NCBI RefSeq assembly: GCF_024806835.1
Contig: NZ_JANTYU010000008.1
Coordinates: 82,793 to 146,792, forward strand
Direction of reading: 5' to 3'
Source: Xanthomonas sp. 3793
Lineage (GTDB): Bacteria; Pseudomonadota; Gammaproteobacteria; Xanthomonadales; Xanthomonadaceae
DNA: 64,000 nucleotides
Below the pieces are notes generated by a model. The model was not told the DNA's origin, made no database searches, and was given only the letters and a program-made list of their open reading frames with translations. Below are positions 1 through 7,606 of the stretch, in pieces. How positions within the stretch are numbered: the stretch's first letter is position 1; each line of letters starts with the position of its first letter. A program made the translations under genes and the position numbers.

Positions 1-469
1 GGACGTAGAGCGTGTGGTCCTCGGTGCCGTGGGTGGTGACGAACAGCAGTAGCGCATCTTGCTTGCGATCCATGCGTTTGCCGATCGCAGCGAGCGTGTC
101 GTAGAGATTGTCGTAAGTCGCCAGCGGTGCGTACGGCTGCTCGCCCAGGTTGTCCGGGTTGTTGACCAGCGTGACCACGCGGCCGCGCGCATCGAAGCGT
201 TGTTCGAACAATTGCCTGAGGTACAGCGTTTCGTTGCGAAATACGTCGTCGCTGGCATCGCCGGCAAAGCCGACGACATACAGGTCGGTGACGCCGGGGC
301 GCTGCGCTTGCAGCGCGACCAGTGCCTTCTTCAATGCGGCCTGGTCGACCGGGTCCACCTGCGCCGCGTCGTCCGCGGTCTGCGCCGGCAAGCTCGCGCC
401 CGCATCGGGATGACAGCCGGCAACCAGCAAGACCACGGCCAGCAGCACCAGCATCCGGCGTACCAACAC
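1..469 (-). CDS. C13-family (legumain/caspase-like) peptidase lipoprotein, 3' end outside window
   Basis: Only the N-terminal ~156 residues are present; the gene runs off the left edge. The reverse strand reads a lipoprotein signal (hydrophobic LVLLAVVLLVAGC with a lipobox Cys) and then a soluble domain containing DLYVVGFAGD, NNPDNL and VTTHGTEDH. The last motif is the His-Gly catalytic segment of clan CD peptidases (C13 family); the catalytic Cys would lie beyond the window. I chose the GTG at 469 because it places two Arg ahead of the hydrophobic stretch. An internal ATG at 454 is the alternative, and neither has a good ribosome binding site. The protein is probably exported and lipid-anchored. 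Its substrate is unknown. Confidence 0.7.
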   Translation of the reverse strand, partial: MLVRRMLVLLAVVLLVAGCHPDAGASLPAQTADDAAQVDPVDQAALKKALVALQAQRPGVTDLYVVGFAGDASDDVFRNETLYLRQLFEQRFDARGRVVTLVNNPDNLGEQPYAPLATYDNLYDTLAAIGKRMDRKQDALLLFVTTHGTEDHTLYV

Positions 470-970
470 GTGCGACGCCAAGGGTGATTGGAGCGATGGG
501 GACAACGCCGATGCCTCGATGATGGTGGGAAGGGGAGTACGTGGAGCGATCGAACGAACCTTGCCGTCAGGCGACTGCGGTTGCCCGCAGGCAGATGCGC
601 CGACTGCGCAAGCCGGCAGCGGCGATGCGCGGACCAGAAGGCAACGTCCAGACCTGCGAGACGCTGCGCACCGTCGCCCAACCCGTTGGCGCATGCAGGA
701 GCTGGCGAACGGTCAGCTCCACTGACGCACGCATGCGTTGGCAATCAGTGTGCGCCGGGCGAGCTCGCTGCAGTGGCTTCGACACCGCCTTGCTGCCTGC
801 AAGCGATGTCCTCGTGCGACCGCGATCGGTGGTCGCAGACGAGTCGACCACTCGCATCAGGCCTGGCTCGAAGGCTCGCTGGTGCCGAGTCCGGCGCGTG
901 AGACGCATCGCTCCTGCACCCTCATCGGCTGCCGCGCCGCGACAGCCGATGTCTCAGCGAACCTGCCGGC
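470..970. other. 500-bp gap with no recognisable gene
   Basis: This stretch lies between the start of the C13 peptidase gene and the stop of mtnC. Open frames exist on both strands, but they are Arg/Pro/Ala-rich and resemble no protein I know. It presumably carries the promoter of the peptidase gene. I see no convincing promoter, hairpin or RNA gene. Confidence 0.5.
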
Positions 971-1669
971 TCAAAACACCAGCTGCGAAAAACTTTCCAC
1001 GCGCTGGTGGTTGCCCACGTCCTCGGCCGAGCGCGGGGTCGGATAATCCTCGCGGCGGTCCAGCAGCGCGGTGCGCAGGCCGGCGCGCCGGGCTGCGTCG
1101 AGTTCTTCGATCACGTCCGACAGGAACAGGATCTCCGCGCCCGGCACGCCGATGCGCTCGGCAATGCGGCGATAGCTGGCGCTCTCCCGCTTCGGGCCGA
1201 CTTCGGTATCGAACCAGTCGGTGATCAGGCCACTCAGATCGCCCGCATCGCTATGCGCGAAGAACAGCTTCTGCGCCGGCACCGAGCCGGACGAATACAC
1301 GTACAGCGGGATGCCCTGCGCGTGCCAGGCCTGCAGCTGGATCGCCGCATCGGCATAGATGTGCGCGGTGAAGTCGGCGGTCTTGTAGCCGTCGCCCCAG
1401 ATCAGCCCCTGCAAGGCCTTCAGCGCGGTGTGCTTGCGGTCCTCGTCGATCCAGGTCTGCAGCGTGGCGATCAACACCTCGTCCGGCACGTCTTCGCCAA
1501 TCTCGTCGGCCACCTGGTTGAGCCAGTGACGCACCTGCGGGTGGTTGCCGTGCTCGCGCACGTAGGCGGGCATGGCACGGCGTGCATACGGGAACAGCAC
1601 GTCCTTGACGAACGAGATGCTGCTGGTCGTACCTTCGATATCGGTGAGGATCGCTTGCGGTCGTGTCAT
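971..1669 (-). CDS. mtnC: Enolase-phosphatase E1 (methionine salvage)
   Basis: The 232-residue protein belongs to the HAD superfamily. It catalyses the enolisation and dephosphorylation of 2,3-diketo-5-methylthiopentyl-1-phosphate to acireductone. The HAD motif I appears near residue 9 as DIEGTT, motif II as VYSSGSVPAQK, and the later Lys/Asp region as GPKRES and LFLSDVIEEL. The ATG at 1669 gives the expected N-terminus MTRPQAILTDIEG; the frame stays open upstream but that extension matches nothing. It begins 2 nt after the stop codon of mtnD, so the two are almost certainly co-transcribed and translationally coupled. Length matches the family. Confidence 0.95.
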   Translation of the reverse strand: MTRPQAILTDIEGTTSSISFVKDVLFPYARRAMPAYVREHGNHPQVRHWLNQVADEIGEDVPDEVLIATLQTWIDEDRKHTALKALQGLIWGDGYKTADFTAHIYADAAIQLQAWHAQGIPLYVYSSGSVPAQKLFFAHSDAGDLSGLITDWFDTEVGPKRESASYRRIAERIGVPGAEILFLSDVIEELDAARRAGLRTALLDRREDYPTPRSAEDVGNHQRVESFSQLVF

Positions 1670-1671
1670 CG

Positions 1672-2238
1672 TCAGCTGGCCTTGTGAGGTTTCTCGGGGG
1701 CGTAGCGGGGGAATTGTTTGGCGATTTCGGTGCCGGTGAAGTGGCCGACCCAGCCGTCCGGCTCGGTGAAGAAGCGGATCGCCACAAAGTGCGGCTCCGG
1801 CCCCATGTCGAACCAGTGCAAGGTGCTGTCGGGCACCGCGATCAGGTCGTCCTTGACGCACTCGATCTCGTACACCTTGGCCTCCACGTGCAGCGTGAAC
1901 AGGCCCGAGCCGGCCACGAAGAAGCGCACCTCGTCTTCCTTGTGGAAATGCTCGTCCAGGAACTTGGCGCGCATTTCGTCGCGCTTGGGGTTATCCGGGG
2001 CGATGCTCACCACGTCCACGGTCTTGAAGCCGCGCTCTGCGCTGATGCGGTCGATGTCGGCGCGGTACGCAGCCATCACCTGCTCGGGCGTGGCACCGGG
2101 TTCCACCGGCTGGCTGGCCTTCCAGCGCTCGAAGGTCACGCCGATCTTGACCAGCTCGGCAGCGATCGCCTCGCCGTCGCGGCTGTCGAATTCAGGGGTG
2201 GTCGGGTTGGTGTCGGCAAAGATACGCAGTCGGCTCAT
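1672..2238 (-). CDS. mtnD: Acireductone dioxygenase
   Basis: The 188-residue cupin uses O2 to convert acireductone to the 2-keto acid precursor of methionine plus formate with Fe(II). A Ni-bound form gives an off-pathway product. The four metal ligands are visible: His97, His99 and Glu103 in the motif HFHKEDE, and His141 in STLHWFD. These are essentially the positions known for the Klebsiella enzyme. I chose the ATG at 2238 because it gives MSRLRIFAD; the longer open frame upstream is unlike the family. The gene lies between mtnB (35-nt gap) and mtnC (2-nt gap) in a minus-strand operon. Confidence 0.96.
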   Translation of the reverse strand: MSRLRIFADTNPTTPEFDSRDGEAIAAELVKIGVTFERWKASQPVEPGATPEQVMAAYRADIDRISAERGFKTVDVVSIAPDNPKRDEMRAKFLDEHFHKEDEVRFFVAGSGLFTLHVEAKVYEIECVKDDLIAVPDSTLHWFDMGPEPHFVAIRFFTEPDGWVGHFTGTEIAKQFPRYAPEKPHKAS

Positions 2239-2273
2239 GGCGGTCTGGCTCACGAATGGGGGGCGGACGGTAC

Positions 2274-2927
2274 TCAGCGCGGGCCGCGCAGTTTCAGCAG
2301 TTCGAGTTCGCAATGCAGCAGGAATTCGAACGCTTCCAGATGGCGGCGTGCCTCGGCCATGTTGCGGCCCCAGGCATACAGGCCGTGTCCTTCGATGAGA
2401 TACCCCCACATGCTCTGTTTGTCCAGCAAGGCCTCCACCTGCGCGGCCAGCACCTGCATGTCCTGGGTATTGGCGAACACCGGCACGTCCACCGCGGTTT
2501 CGTGGGTGGTATTGCCCTCGAAGGCCTTGAGCAGTTCGTAGCCTTCCAGGCGGATCACGCCGCTGCCTGCATACAGGCGGGACGCAATCGTCTGCACCGG
2601 CGAATGCGTGTGCAGTACGCAGCCGATCTCCGGGAACCGGCGATACAGCTGGGTGTGCAGCAGGGTCTCGGCGGACGGGCGCAACGGGCGGCCAACGGCC
2701 TGGCCATCGAAGTCCACCACCATGATGTCTTCTTCGACCAGGCGGCCCTTGTCGCGGCCGGAGACGGTGATCGCGGCGTGCTGTTCGTCCAGGCGATGGG
2801 AGAAATTGCTGCTGGTGGCTGGCGTCCAGCCGGCCTGGGCCAGCTCGCGGATGTTGCCGATCAGCAACTGCGCCAGCTCGTGCAGACGGGCGGCGCTATA
2901 GGGCAGGGGGGCAGTGGTCGCATTCAT
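2274..2927 (-). CDS. mtnB: Methylthioribulose-1-phosphate dehydratase
   Basis: The 217-residue class II aldolase-fold enzyme dehydrates methylthioribulose-1-phosphate. The zinc-binding LHTHSP motif lies in the middle and a second His cluster, IEGHGLYAWG, near the C-terminus. It is the first gene of the mtnB-mtnD-mtnC operon, whose promoter should lie within 2928-3100. The isomerase mtnA is not in the window and must be elsewhere. I looked for a SAM riboswitch upstream and could not support one. Confidence 0.95.
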   Translation of the reverse strand: MNATTAPLPYSAARLHELAQLLIGNIRELAQAGWTPATSSNFSHRLDEQHAAITVSGRDKGRLVEEDIMVVDFDGQAVGRPLRPSAETLLHTQLYRRFPEIGCVLHTHSPVQTIASRLYAGSGVIRLEGYELLKAFEGNTTHETAVDVPVFANTQDMQVLAAQVEALLDKQSMWGYLIEGHGLYAWGRNMAEARRHLEAFEFLLHCELELLKLRGPR

Positions 2928-3120
2928 GGACCTATTCTACTGCCCCGCCGGATTACGGTCAGGTGCAGCGCAGCAGGGTTTGTTGCTGCCACGCCCGGGT
3001 CGCGAATGGCTGACAGACGATGAAGAGCGCGCGTCAGGCGGTGAACGCAATGGTTTTTGTTAGCCGCCTCTTGTCGGAGGCAGTCAGAGGGCCAGGTGAA
3101 ACGCTGAGTCGGTCGAGGGC

Positions 3121-3222
3121 GCGGTGCCCTCACCGCTTGCGGGACACGCCGTGAACCCGTCCCTGGGGCTCGGTGGCAGCATCCATGCCGCCACACGGTC
3201 CCGCAACCGGCGAGGACACCGC
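3121..3222. repeat. Palindromic intergenic element, arm type 2 (copy D)
   Basis: A 25-nt left arm (3121-3145) and right arm (3198-3222) are inverted copies with about 3 mismatches. Between them sits a second near-perfect palindrome (3173-3182 against 3185-3194, core GCAT-CC-ATGC). The same arm type recurs at 63538-63639 and at 63912 to the window end. It lies in the gap between mtnB and the permease genes. Confidence 0.85.
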
Positions 3223-3428
3223 ACCAGACAATTGGTCGGCTGTTTTCTTGAAAGCATGTCGCTCGGCCTGCGGCGGCAGGCGAGACGTTTGCAGGTTGCG
3301 CGTTTAAACGCTTGCCTGCTGCTCGGCTTGCGATGGGAAGGTGGCGAGAAGCGGGTCGAGACACGGTGGCTCGACCATCGCACCTCATCCTTTGCTTTCA
3401 ACGATGCACACCGACCATCTCGACAGGT

Positions 3429-3530
3429 CCTTGCCCGCCCACCGTCGCGGGACCTTACGCGGCATAGATGCCGCGTAAGAGCCTCCATGGACGGATTCAC
3501 GGCGTGTCCCGCGATGGTGGGCGGGCAAGG
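3429..3530. repeat. Palindromic intergenic element, arm type 1 (copy A)
   Basis: The left arm 3429-3453 and right arm 3506-3530 are 25-nt inverted copies with one mismatch (CCTTGCCCGCCCACC... type). Inside is a perfect 12-bp palindrome, 3454-3465 against 3468-3479 (CTTACGCGGCAT, AG loop). The flank ATGCACACCGACCAT-like sequence just before the left arm also accompanies the copies at 31656-31757 and 63670-63771. Folded, it would form a two-tier hairpin. No coding sequence is evident in 2928-3668. Confidence 0.9.
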
Positions 3531-3668
3531 GCCCTGCAACCAAACCGCAGATCAGGGTCCTGCAGCCAAGTCATAGATCAGCCGCCCAGGAGCCGAAGAC
3601 CTGTCACCCGCTCTGCCATACATCGGCGGGCGGTCGTTTTGTCAGTGGCTGCTGACGCGCGCGCGTGC

Positions 3669-5099
3669 TCAGCGACCGTCGCGCAAACGGCTGTGGCGGT
3701 AGCCGTAGCCGAAATAGACCACCAGCCCGACCAGCGTCCACACCCCCATCAGCATCCAGTTGTGCAGGGTCATGGCCGACAGCAAGGCAAGGCAGCTCAG
3801 CACACCGGCGATGCAGATCGGCCAGGCGAACGGAATGCGGAACGGACGCGGCAGTTCCGGATGGGTGTAACGCAGGATCAGCACGCCTGCGCACACGGCG
3901 GCGAAGGCGATCAGCGTGCCCATCGAGGTCAGCTCGCCCAGCACGTCCAGCGGGAACACCGCTGCCAGCAGGGCGATCCCCACGCCGGTGATCACGGTGT
4001 TGATGTGCGGGGTGCGGTACTTGGGATGGATGCGGGTAAAGATCGACGGCAGCAGGCCGTCGCGCGCGATGATCATGAAGATGCGCGGCTGCCCGATGAT
4101 CATCACCAGCACCACCGACGACAAGCCGATCAGCGCGCCGACTTCCACCACCACCCGCAACCAGGCCAGCTGCGGGTGCGCGGCCACCGCCGTCACCACC
4201 GGCTCATCGGTGCCAAGCTGGGTGAATGGCACCAGGCCGGTCATCACCGCGGCCATGGCGATGTAGAGCACGGTGCAGATCACCAGCGACAGCATCATGC
4301 CGATCGGCAGATCGCGTTGCGGCCGGTGCGATTCCTGCGCCGCCACCGATACCGCTTCGAAGCCGATATAGGCGAAGAACACCATCGCCGCGCCACGCAG
4401 CACGCCTTCCATGCCGTACTTGCCCGGTGCTTCGTTGGCGGGGATGAAGGGATGCCAGTTGGCCGGGTCCACGTACTTCCAGCCGGCCGCAATGACCAGG
4501 ATGATCAGCCCGGTCTTGAGGATCACCATCGCCATGTTCATCGCCGACGACTTGCGGATGCCGACATAGCACAGCCAGGTCAGCAACAGCACGATGCCGG
4601 CAGCGGGCAGGTTGGCGATCGCGCCGGTGCGCTGCAGTTTGCCGTCCAGCGGTGCGCTGACCAGGGCGGCCGGCAAATGGATGCCGAAGTGTTCCAGCAG
4701 GCTGAGGAAATAGCCGGTCCAGCTGACCGCCACCGCAGAGGCGGAGACGCCGTATTCCAGCACCAGCATCCAACCGATGAACCAGGCCGCCAATTCGCCG
4801 AAGGTGGCGTAGGTGTAGGTGTAGGCGCTGCCGGACACCGGCACCATGGCGGCGAATTCGGCGTAGGCCATGGCGCAGAACGCGCAGCAGATCGCCGCAA
4901 GCACGAACGACAGCACGATCGCCGGGCCGGCATGGTCGGCTGCGGCCTGCCCGGTAATCACGAAGATGCCGCCGCCGATCACCGCGCCGATGCCCAGGGC
5001 AGTCAGCCCCCAGGGACCGAGCGCGCGTTGCAGGCCCAGCCCGTCGGCCGCCTCATGGCTGGCGTGCGGGTGTTTGGTGGCCCAAAGTTGTTTGAACAT
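3669..5099 (-). CDS. APC-family amino acid permease (first of two tandem paralogues)
   Basis: The 476-residue inner-membrane protein has about 12 hydrophobic segments. The N-terminal motif GIGAVIGGGIFVITG is the substrate-binding unwound helix 1 of the amino acid-polyamine-organocation (APC) superfamily. FFAYIGFEAVS near the middle is the conserved helix 6 segment. It resembles cationic or neutral amino acid permeases of the YfnA/CAT type; the substrate cannot be read from sequence. It follows the paralogue at 5173-6645, separated by 73 nt that contain a strong hairpin, so it may be transcribed from read-through or its own promoter. A short cytoplasmic tail (YRHSRLRDGR) ends the protein. Confidence 0.9.
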   Translation of the reverse strand: MFKQLWATKHPHASHEAADGLGLQRALGPWGLTALGIGAVIGGGIFVITGQAAADHAGPAIVLSFVLAAICCAFCAMAYAEFAAMVPVSGSAYTYTYATFGELAAWFIGWMLVLEYGVSASAVAVSWTGYFLSLLEHFGIHLPAALVSAPLDGKLQRTGAIANLPAAGIVLLLTWLCYVGIRKSSAMNMAMVILKTGLIILVIAAGWKYVDPANWHPFIPANEAPGKYGMEGVLRGAAMVFFAYIGFEAVSVAAQESHRPQRDLPIGMMLSLVICTVLYIAMAAVMTGLVPFTQLGTDEPVVTAVAAHPQLAWLRVVVEVGALIGLSSVVLVMIIGQPRIFMIIARDGLLPSIFTRIHPKYRTPHINTVITGVGIALLAAVFPLDVLGELTSMGTLIAFAAVCAGVLILRYTHPELPRPFRIPFAWPICIAGVLSCLALLSAMTLHNWMLMGVWTLVGLVVYFGYGYRHSRLRDGR

Positions 5100-5141
5100 G
5101 GAGCGGTTCCGGCTTGGCGCTGCGCGCGATCGTTGAACGAG

Positions 5142-5165
5142 AAGACCGGCGCGGACGCCGGTCTT
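5142..5165 (-). terminator. Hairpin between tandem permease genes
   Basis: A perfect 10-bp stem (AAGACCGGCG at 5142-5151 and its complement at 5156-5165) closes a CGGA loop. It lies 7 nt past the stop of the permease gene at 5173-6645. The tail on the minus strand is only weakly T-rich, so it may attenuate or protect the transcript rather than terminate fully. Confidence 0.6.
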
Positions 5166-5172
5166 GAGAGGG

Positions 5173-6645
5173 TCAGGCCTTGCGGGCCAGACGGCTATGG
5201 TGGATGCCGTAGCCGAAATAGATGCACAGGCCGATCACGGTCCAGCCCACGAACACTTTCCAGTGTTCCTGGAAGGCCTGGAAGAACAGGAACAGGCAGG
5301 CCAATGCGCCAAGCGGGCAGATCACCATCGCCAACGGCACCCGGAACGGGCGCGGCAGCTCGGGCTTGGTGAAGCGCAGCACCATCACGCCGGCGCAGAC
5401 GGTGGCGAAGGCAAGCAGGGTGCCCATCGACACCAGTTCGCCCAGCACGTTCAGCGGGATCACCCCGGCCAACAGCGCCGCGACCACACCGACGAAGATG
5501 GTGCCGACGTATGGCGTGCGGAATTTCGGGTGCACCTTGCCGAACAGTTTGGGCATCAACCCATCCTTGGCCATGGTGTAGAAGATGCGCGGCTGCGCCA
5601 TCAGCATCACCAGCACCACCGAGGACAGGCCTGCGATCGCGCCGATCTCCACCGCCGTCTTGAGCCAGCTCAATTGCGGGTGCGCTTCCAGCGCGGTGGC
5701 CACCGGCTTGGCGGTTCCGAGCTGGGTATACGGGAGCAATCCGGTCAACACCGCGCAGACGATGATGTAGATGACGGTACAGATTGCCAACGACACCAGG
5801 ATGCCGATCGGCATGTTCTTCTGCGGGTCCTTGGTCTCGCCGGCGGAGGTGGAGACCGCGTCGAAGCCGATATAGGAGAAGAACACGATGGAGGCCGCGC
5901 GGAACACCCCGTCCCAGCCGAACTGCCCCGGCCCGGTGTTCTCCGGGATGAAGGGGTGCCAGTTCGCCGGGTCGATGTAGGCGATGCCGAAGCCGACGAA
6001 CAGGCAGATCACCACCACCTTGATAGCCACCACGATCGCGTTGGCGAATGCCGACTGGGTGACGCCCACGTAGCACAGCATGCTCACCGCGCCGACAATC
6101 AGTACGGCCGGCAGGTTGACGAGATTGCCGGAGCTGACAAAGCCGTGGCCGTCCCAGGTCAATGGCGCGCCCGCCAGCTCTGCCGGGAACGGCAAACCGA
6201 GCGTGCCGGTCAGGAAGCTGATGAGGTAGGCCGACCAACCGACCGCGACGCTGGAACCGGCAAACAGGTACTCCAGCACCAGGCACCAGCCGATGAACCA
6301 GGCGATGCCTTCGCCGAGAGTGGCGTACGAGTAGGAATAGGCGCTGCCGGAGACCGGCATCATCGCCGCGAACTCGGCGTAGCACAGGCCGGCGAAGGCG
6401 CAGGCGATGCCGGCGAAGACGAACGACAACATCACCGCCGGGCCGGCGTGATTGGCCGCGGCCTGGCCGGTCAGGACAAAGATGCCGGCGCCGATCACCG
6501 CGCCGATGCCGAGCATGATCAGGTGCTTGGCGGTGAGGGTCCGTTGCAGCGTCGCTTCGCCCTGCAGGCTGCCTTCGACCGGTTCGCCCGCATCCACATG
6601 TCCAGCGGGCTCGATCGGTTTGACCCTCAACAGAGACTTCAGCAT
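5173..6645 (-). CDS. APC-family amino acid permease (second tandem paralogue)
   Basis: The 490-residue membrane transporter carries the same APC signature as its neighbour (GIGAVIGAGIFVLTG, YAEFAAMMPVSGSAYSYSY, FFSYIGFDAVSTSAGE). It has an extra ~25-residue N-terminal cytoplasmic segment. The two proteins match almost motif for motif, so they arose by tandem duplication. The ATG at 6645 is preferred because AGGG lies about 11 nt upstream; an ATG three codons earlier has the AGGG directly abutting it. The gene diverges from the Nudix gene at 6803 with 157 nt between. A general amino acid uptake role is inferred; the substrate is unknown. Confidence 0.9.
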   Translation of the reverse strand: MLKSLLRVKPIEPAGHVDAGEPVEGSLQGEATLQRTLTAKHLIMLGIGAVIGAGIFVLTGQAAANHAGPAVMLSFVFAGIACAFAGLCYAEFAAMMPVSGSAYSYSYATLGEGIAWFIGWCLVLEYLFAGSSVAVGWSAYLISFLTGTLGLPFPAELAGAPLTWDGHGFVSSGNLVNLPAVLIVGAVSMLCYVGVTQSAFANAIVVAIKVVVICLFVGFGIAYIDPANWHPFIPENTGPGQFGWDGVFRAASIVFFSYIGFDAVSTSAGETKDPQKNMPIGILVSLAICTVIYIIVCAVLTGLLPYTQLGTAKPVATALEAHPQLSWLKTAVEIGAIAGLSSVVLVMLMAQPRIFYTMAKDGLMPKLFGKVHPKFRTPYVGTIFVGVVAALLAGVIPLNVLGELVSMGTLLAFATVCAGVMVLRFTKPELPRPFRVPLAMVICPLGALACLFLFFQAFQEHWKVFVGWTVIGLCIYFGYGIHHSRLARKA

Positions 6646-6802
6646 TCGGTACATCCCTAAGTGGCAGAACAGAAGGCGCGCGCGCCTGGGCGAAAGGTGT
6701 GCGCCGCATCCCAATGGGACAGGCAAGCGGCCTACCTTGCCAAAGCTACACGCTCACGACAAGCGCGTACGCAGCATGAATGGCGATAATGGTCGCTGAT
6801 CC

Positions 6803-7372
6803 ATGCGCAACCGAGAACGACAGATGGTGGATGCAACCCTGCGGCAGCACCTGGCTGCCTACCGCGCCCGCTGGCCGGACGAGGCCGACGTGGTCGACCA
6901 GTTCATGCAGCTGCTGGACGATGCCACCGATCCGTTCGTGCGCGAGCGTGTCGAAGGTCATTTCACCGGCTCGGCCTGGGTGGTCAGCGCCGACGGCAGC
7001 CGCACGCTGCTGACCCATCACCGCAAGTTGCAGCGCTGGTTGCAGCTGGGCGGACACGCCGACGGCGACCGCGATCTGGCGCAGGTGGCCTTGCGCGAAG
7101 CTGAAGAAGAGTCTGGTCTGACCGGTTTGCGGTTGGCAGACGCCGCGTTGTTAGACCTGGACCGCCACTGGATCCCCGCACGTGGCGAGGTGGCCGGGCA
7201 CTGGCATTACGACGCGCGCTATGTGGTGGTCGCGGGTGCGGATGAGACCTTCACTGTCAGCGAAGAGTCGCTCGCTTTGGCGTGGCGCCCGATCGCCGAG
7301 CTGCTGGCCGAGCCTGAGCTGGATCCGTCGATGCGGCGCATGGCTGAGAAGTGGATGGCCCGAGGCGTGTGA
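6803..7372 (+). CDS. Nudix hydrolase
   Basis: The 189-residue protein contains a Nudix box: GGHADGD followed by REAEEESGL in the middle. This is the family signature GX5EX7REUXEEXGU except that the first Glu position reads Arg. The metal-binding REUXEEXGU half is intact, so pyrophosphohydrolase activity is plausible. The substrate (a nucleoside diphosphate linked to another moiety) is unknown. An alternative start lies 7 codons in (MVDATL). It is followed by a repeat cluster and then serA on the opposite strand. Confidence 0.88.
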   Translation: MRNRERQMVDATLRQHLAAYRARWPDEADVVDQFMQLLDDATDPFVRERVEGHFTGSAWVVSADGSRTLLTHHRKLQRWLQLGGHADGDRDLAQVALREAEEESGLTGLRLADAALLDLDRHWIPARGEVAGHWHYDARYVVVAGADETFTVSEESLALAWRPIAELLAEPELDPSMRRMAEKWMARGV

Positions 7373-7390
7373 TGGGGGCTGAGGTGCGCG

Positions 7391-7587
7391 CCCTCATCCG
7401 CCCTGCGGGCACCTTCTCCCGCTTGCGGGAGAAGGGAACAAGCGGGGGAAGGGCCACCTGCACCCACTGTCTCCCGCAAGTGGGGGAAGGCGACCTGCAC
7501 TCTCTGTCTCCTGAAAGAGGGAGAAGGACGACCTGCACTGCCTTCTCCCGCGTGCGGGAGAAGGTGGCGCAAAGCGCCGGATGAGGG
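7391..7587. repeat. Cluster of CTTCTCCCGC hairpin repeats bounded by inverted flanks
   Basis: Four hairpin units follow one another: 7412-7435, 7468-7490, 7505-7527 and 7541-7564. The outer two are clean stems of the form CCTTCTCCCGC/GCGGGAGAAGG; the inner two are degenerate and joined by GACCTGCACT-type spacers. The outer borders 7391-7413 (CCCTCATCCGCCC...) and 7563-7587 (...CCGGATGAGGG) are themselves inverted. The cluster lies between convergent genes. Related pieces occur at 53341-53530. Confidence 0.8.
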
Positions 7588-7606
7588 CCGCGCGTGCACC
7601 AACGGA

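Noticed and set aside
2928..3110. SAM riboswitch upstream of mtnB
   Set aside because: I looked for the paired P1-P4 pattern of SAM-I or SAM-II and could not find one.
3468..5372. 634-codon open frame on the plus strand opposite the permease
   Set aside because: It is Asp/His/Gln-rich low-complexity antisense sequence, typical of the reverse of a membrane protein gene in GC-rich DNA.
7391..7587. CRISPR array
   Set aside because: The repeats are self-complementary hairpins of unequal length, spacers are similar to each other, and no cas genes are present.
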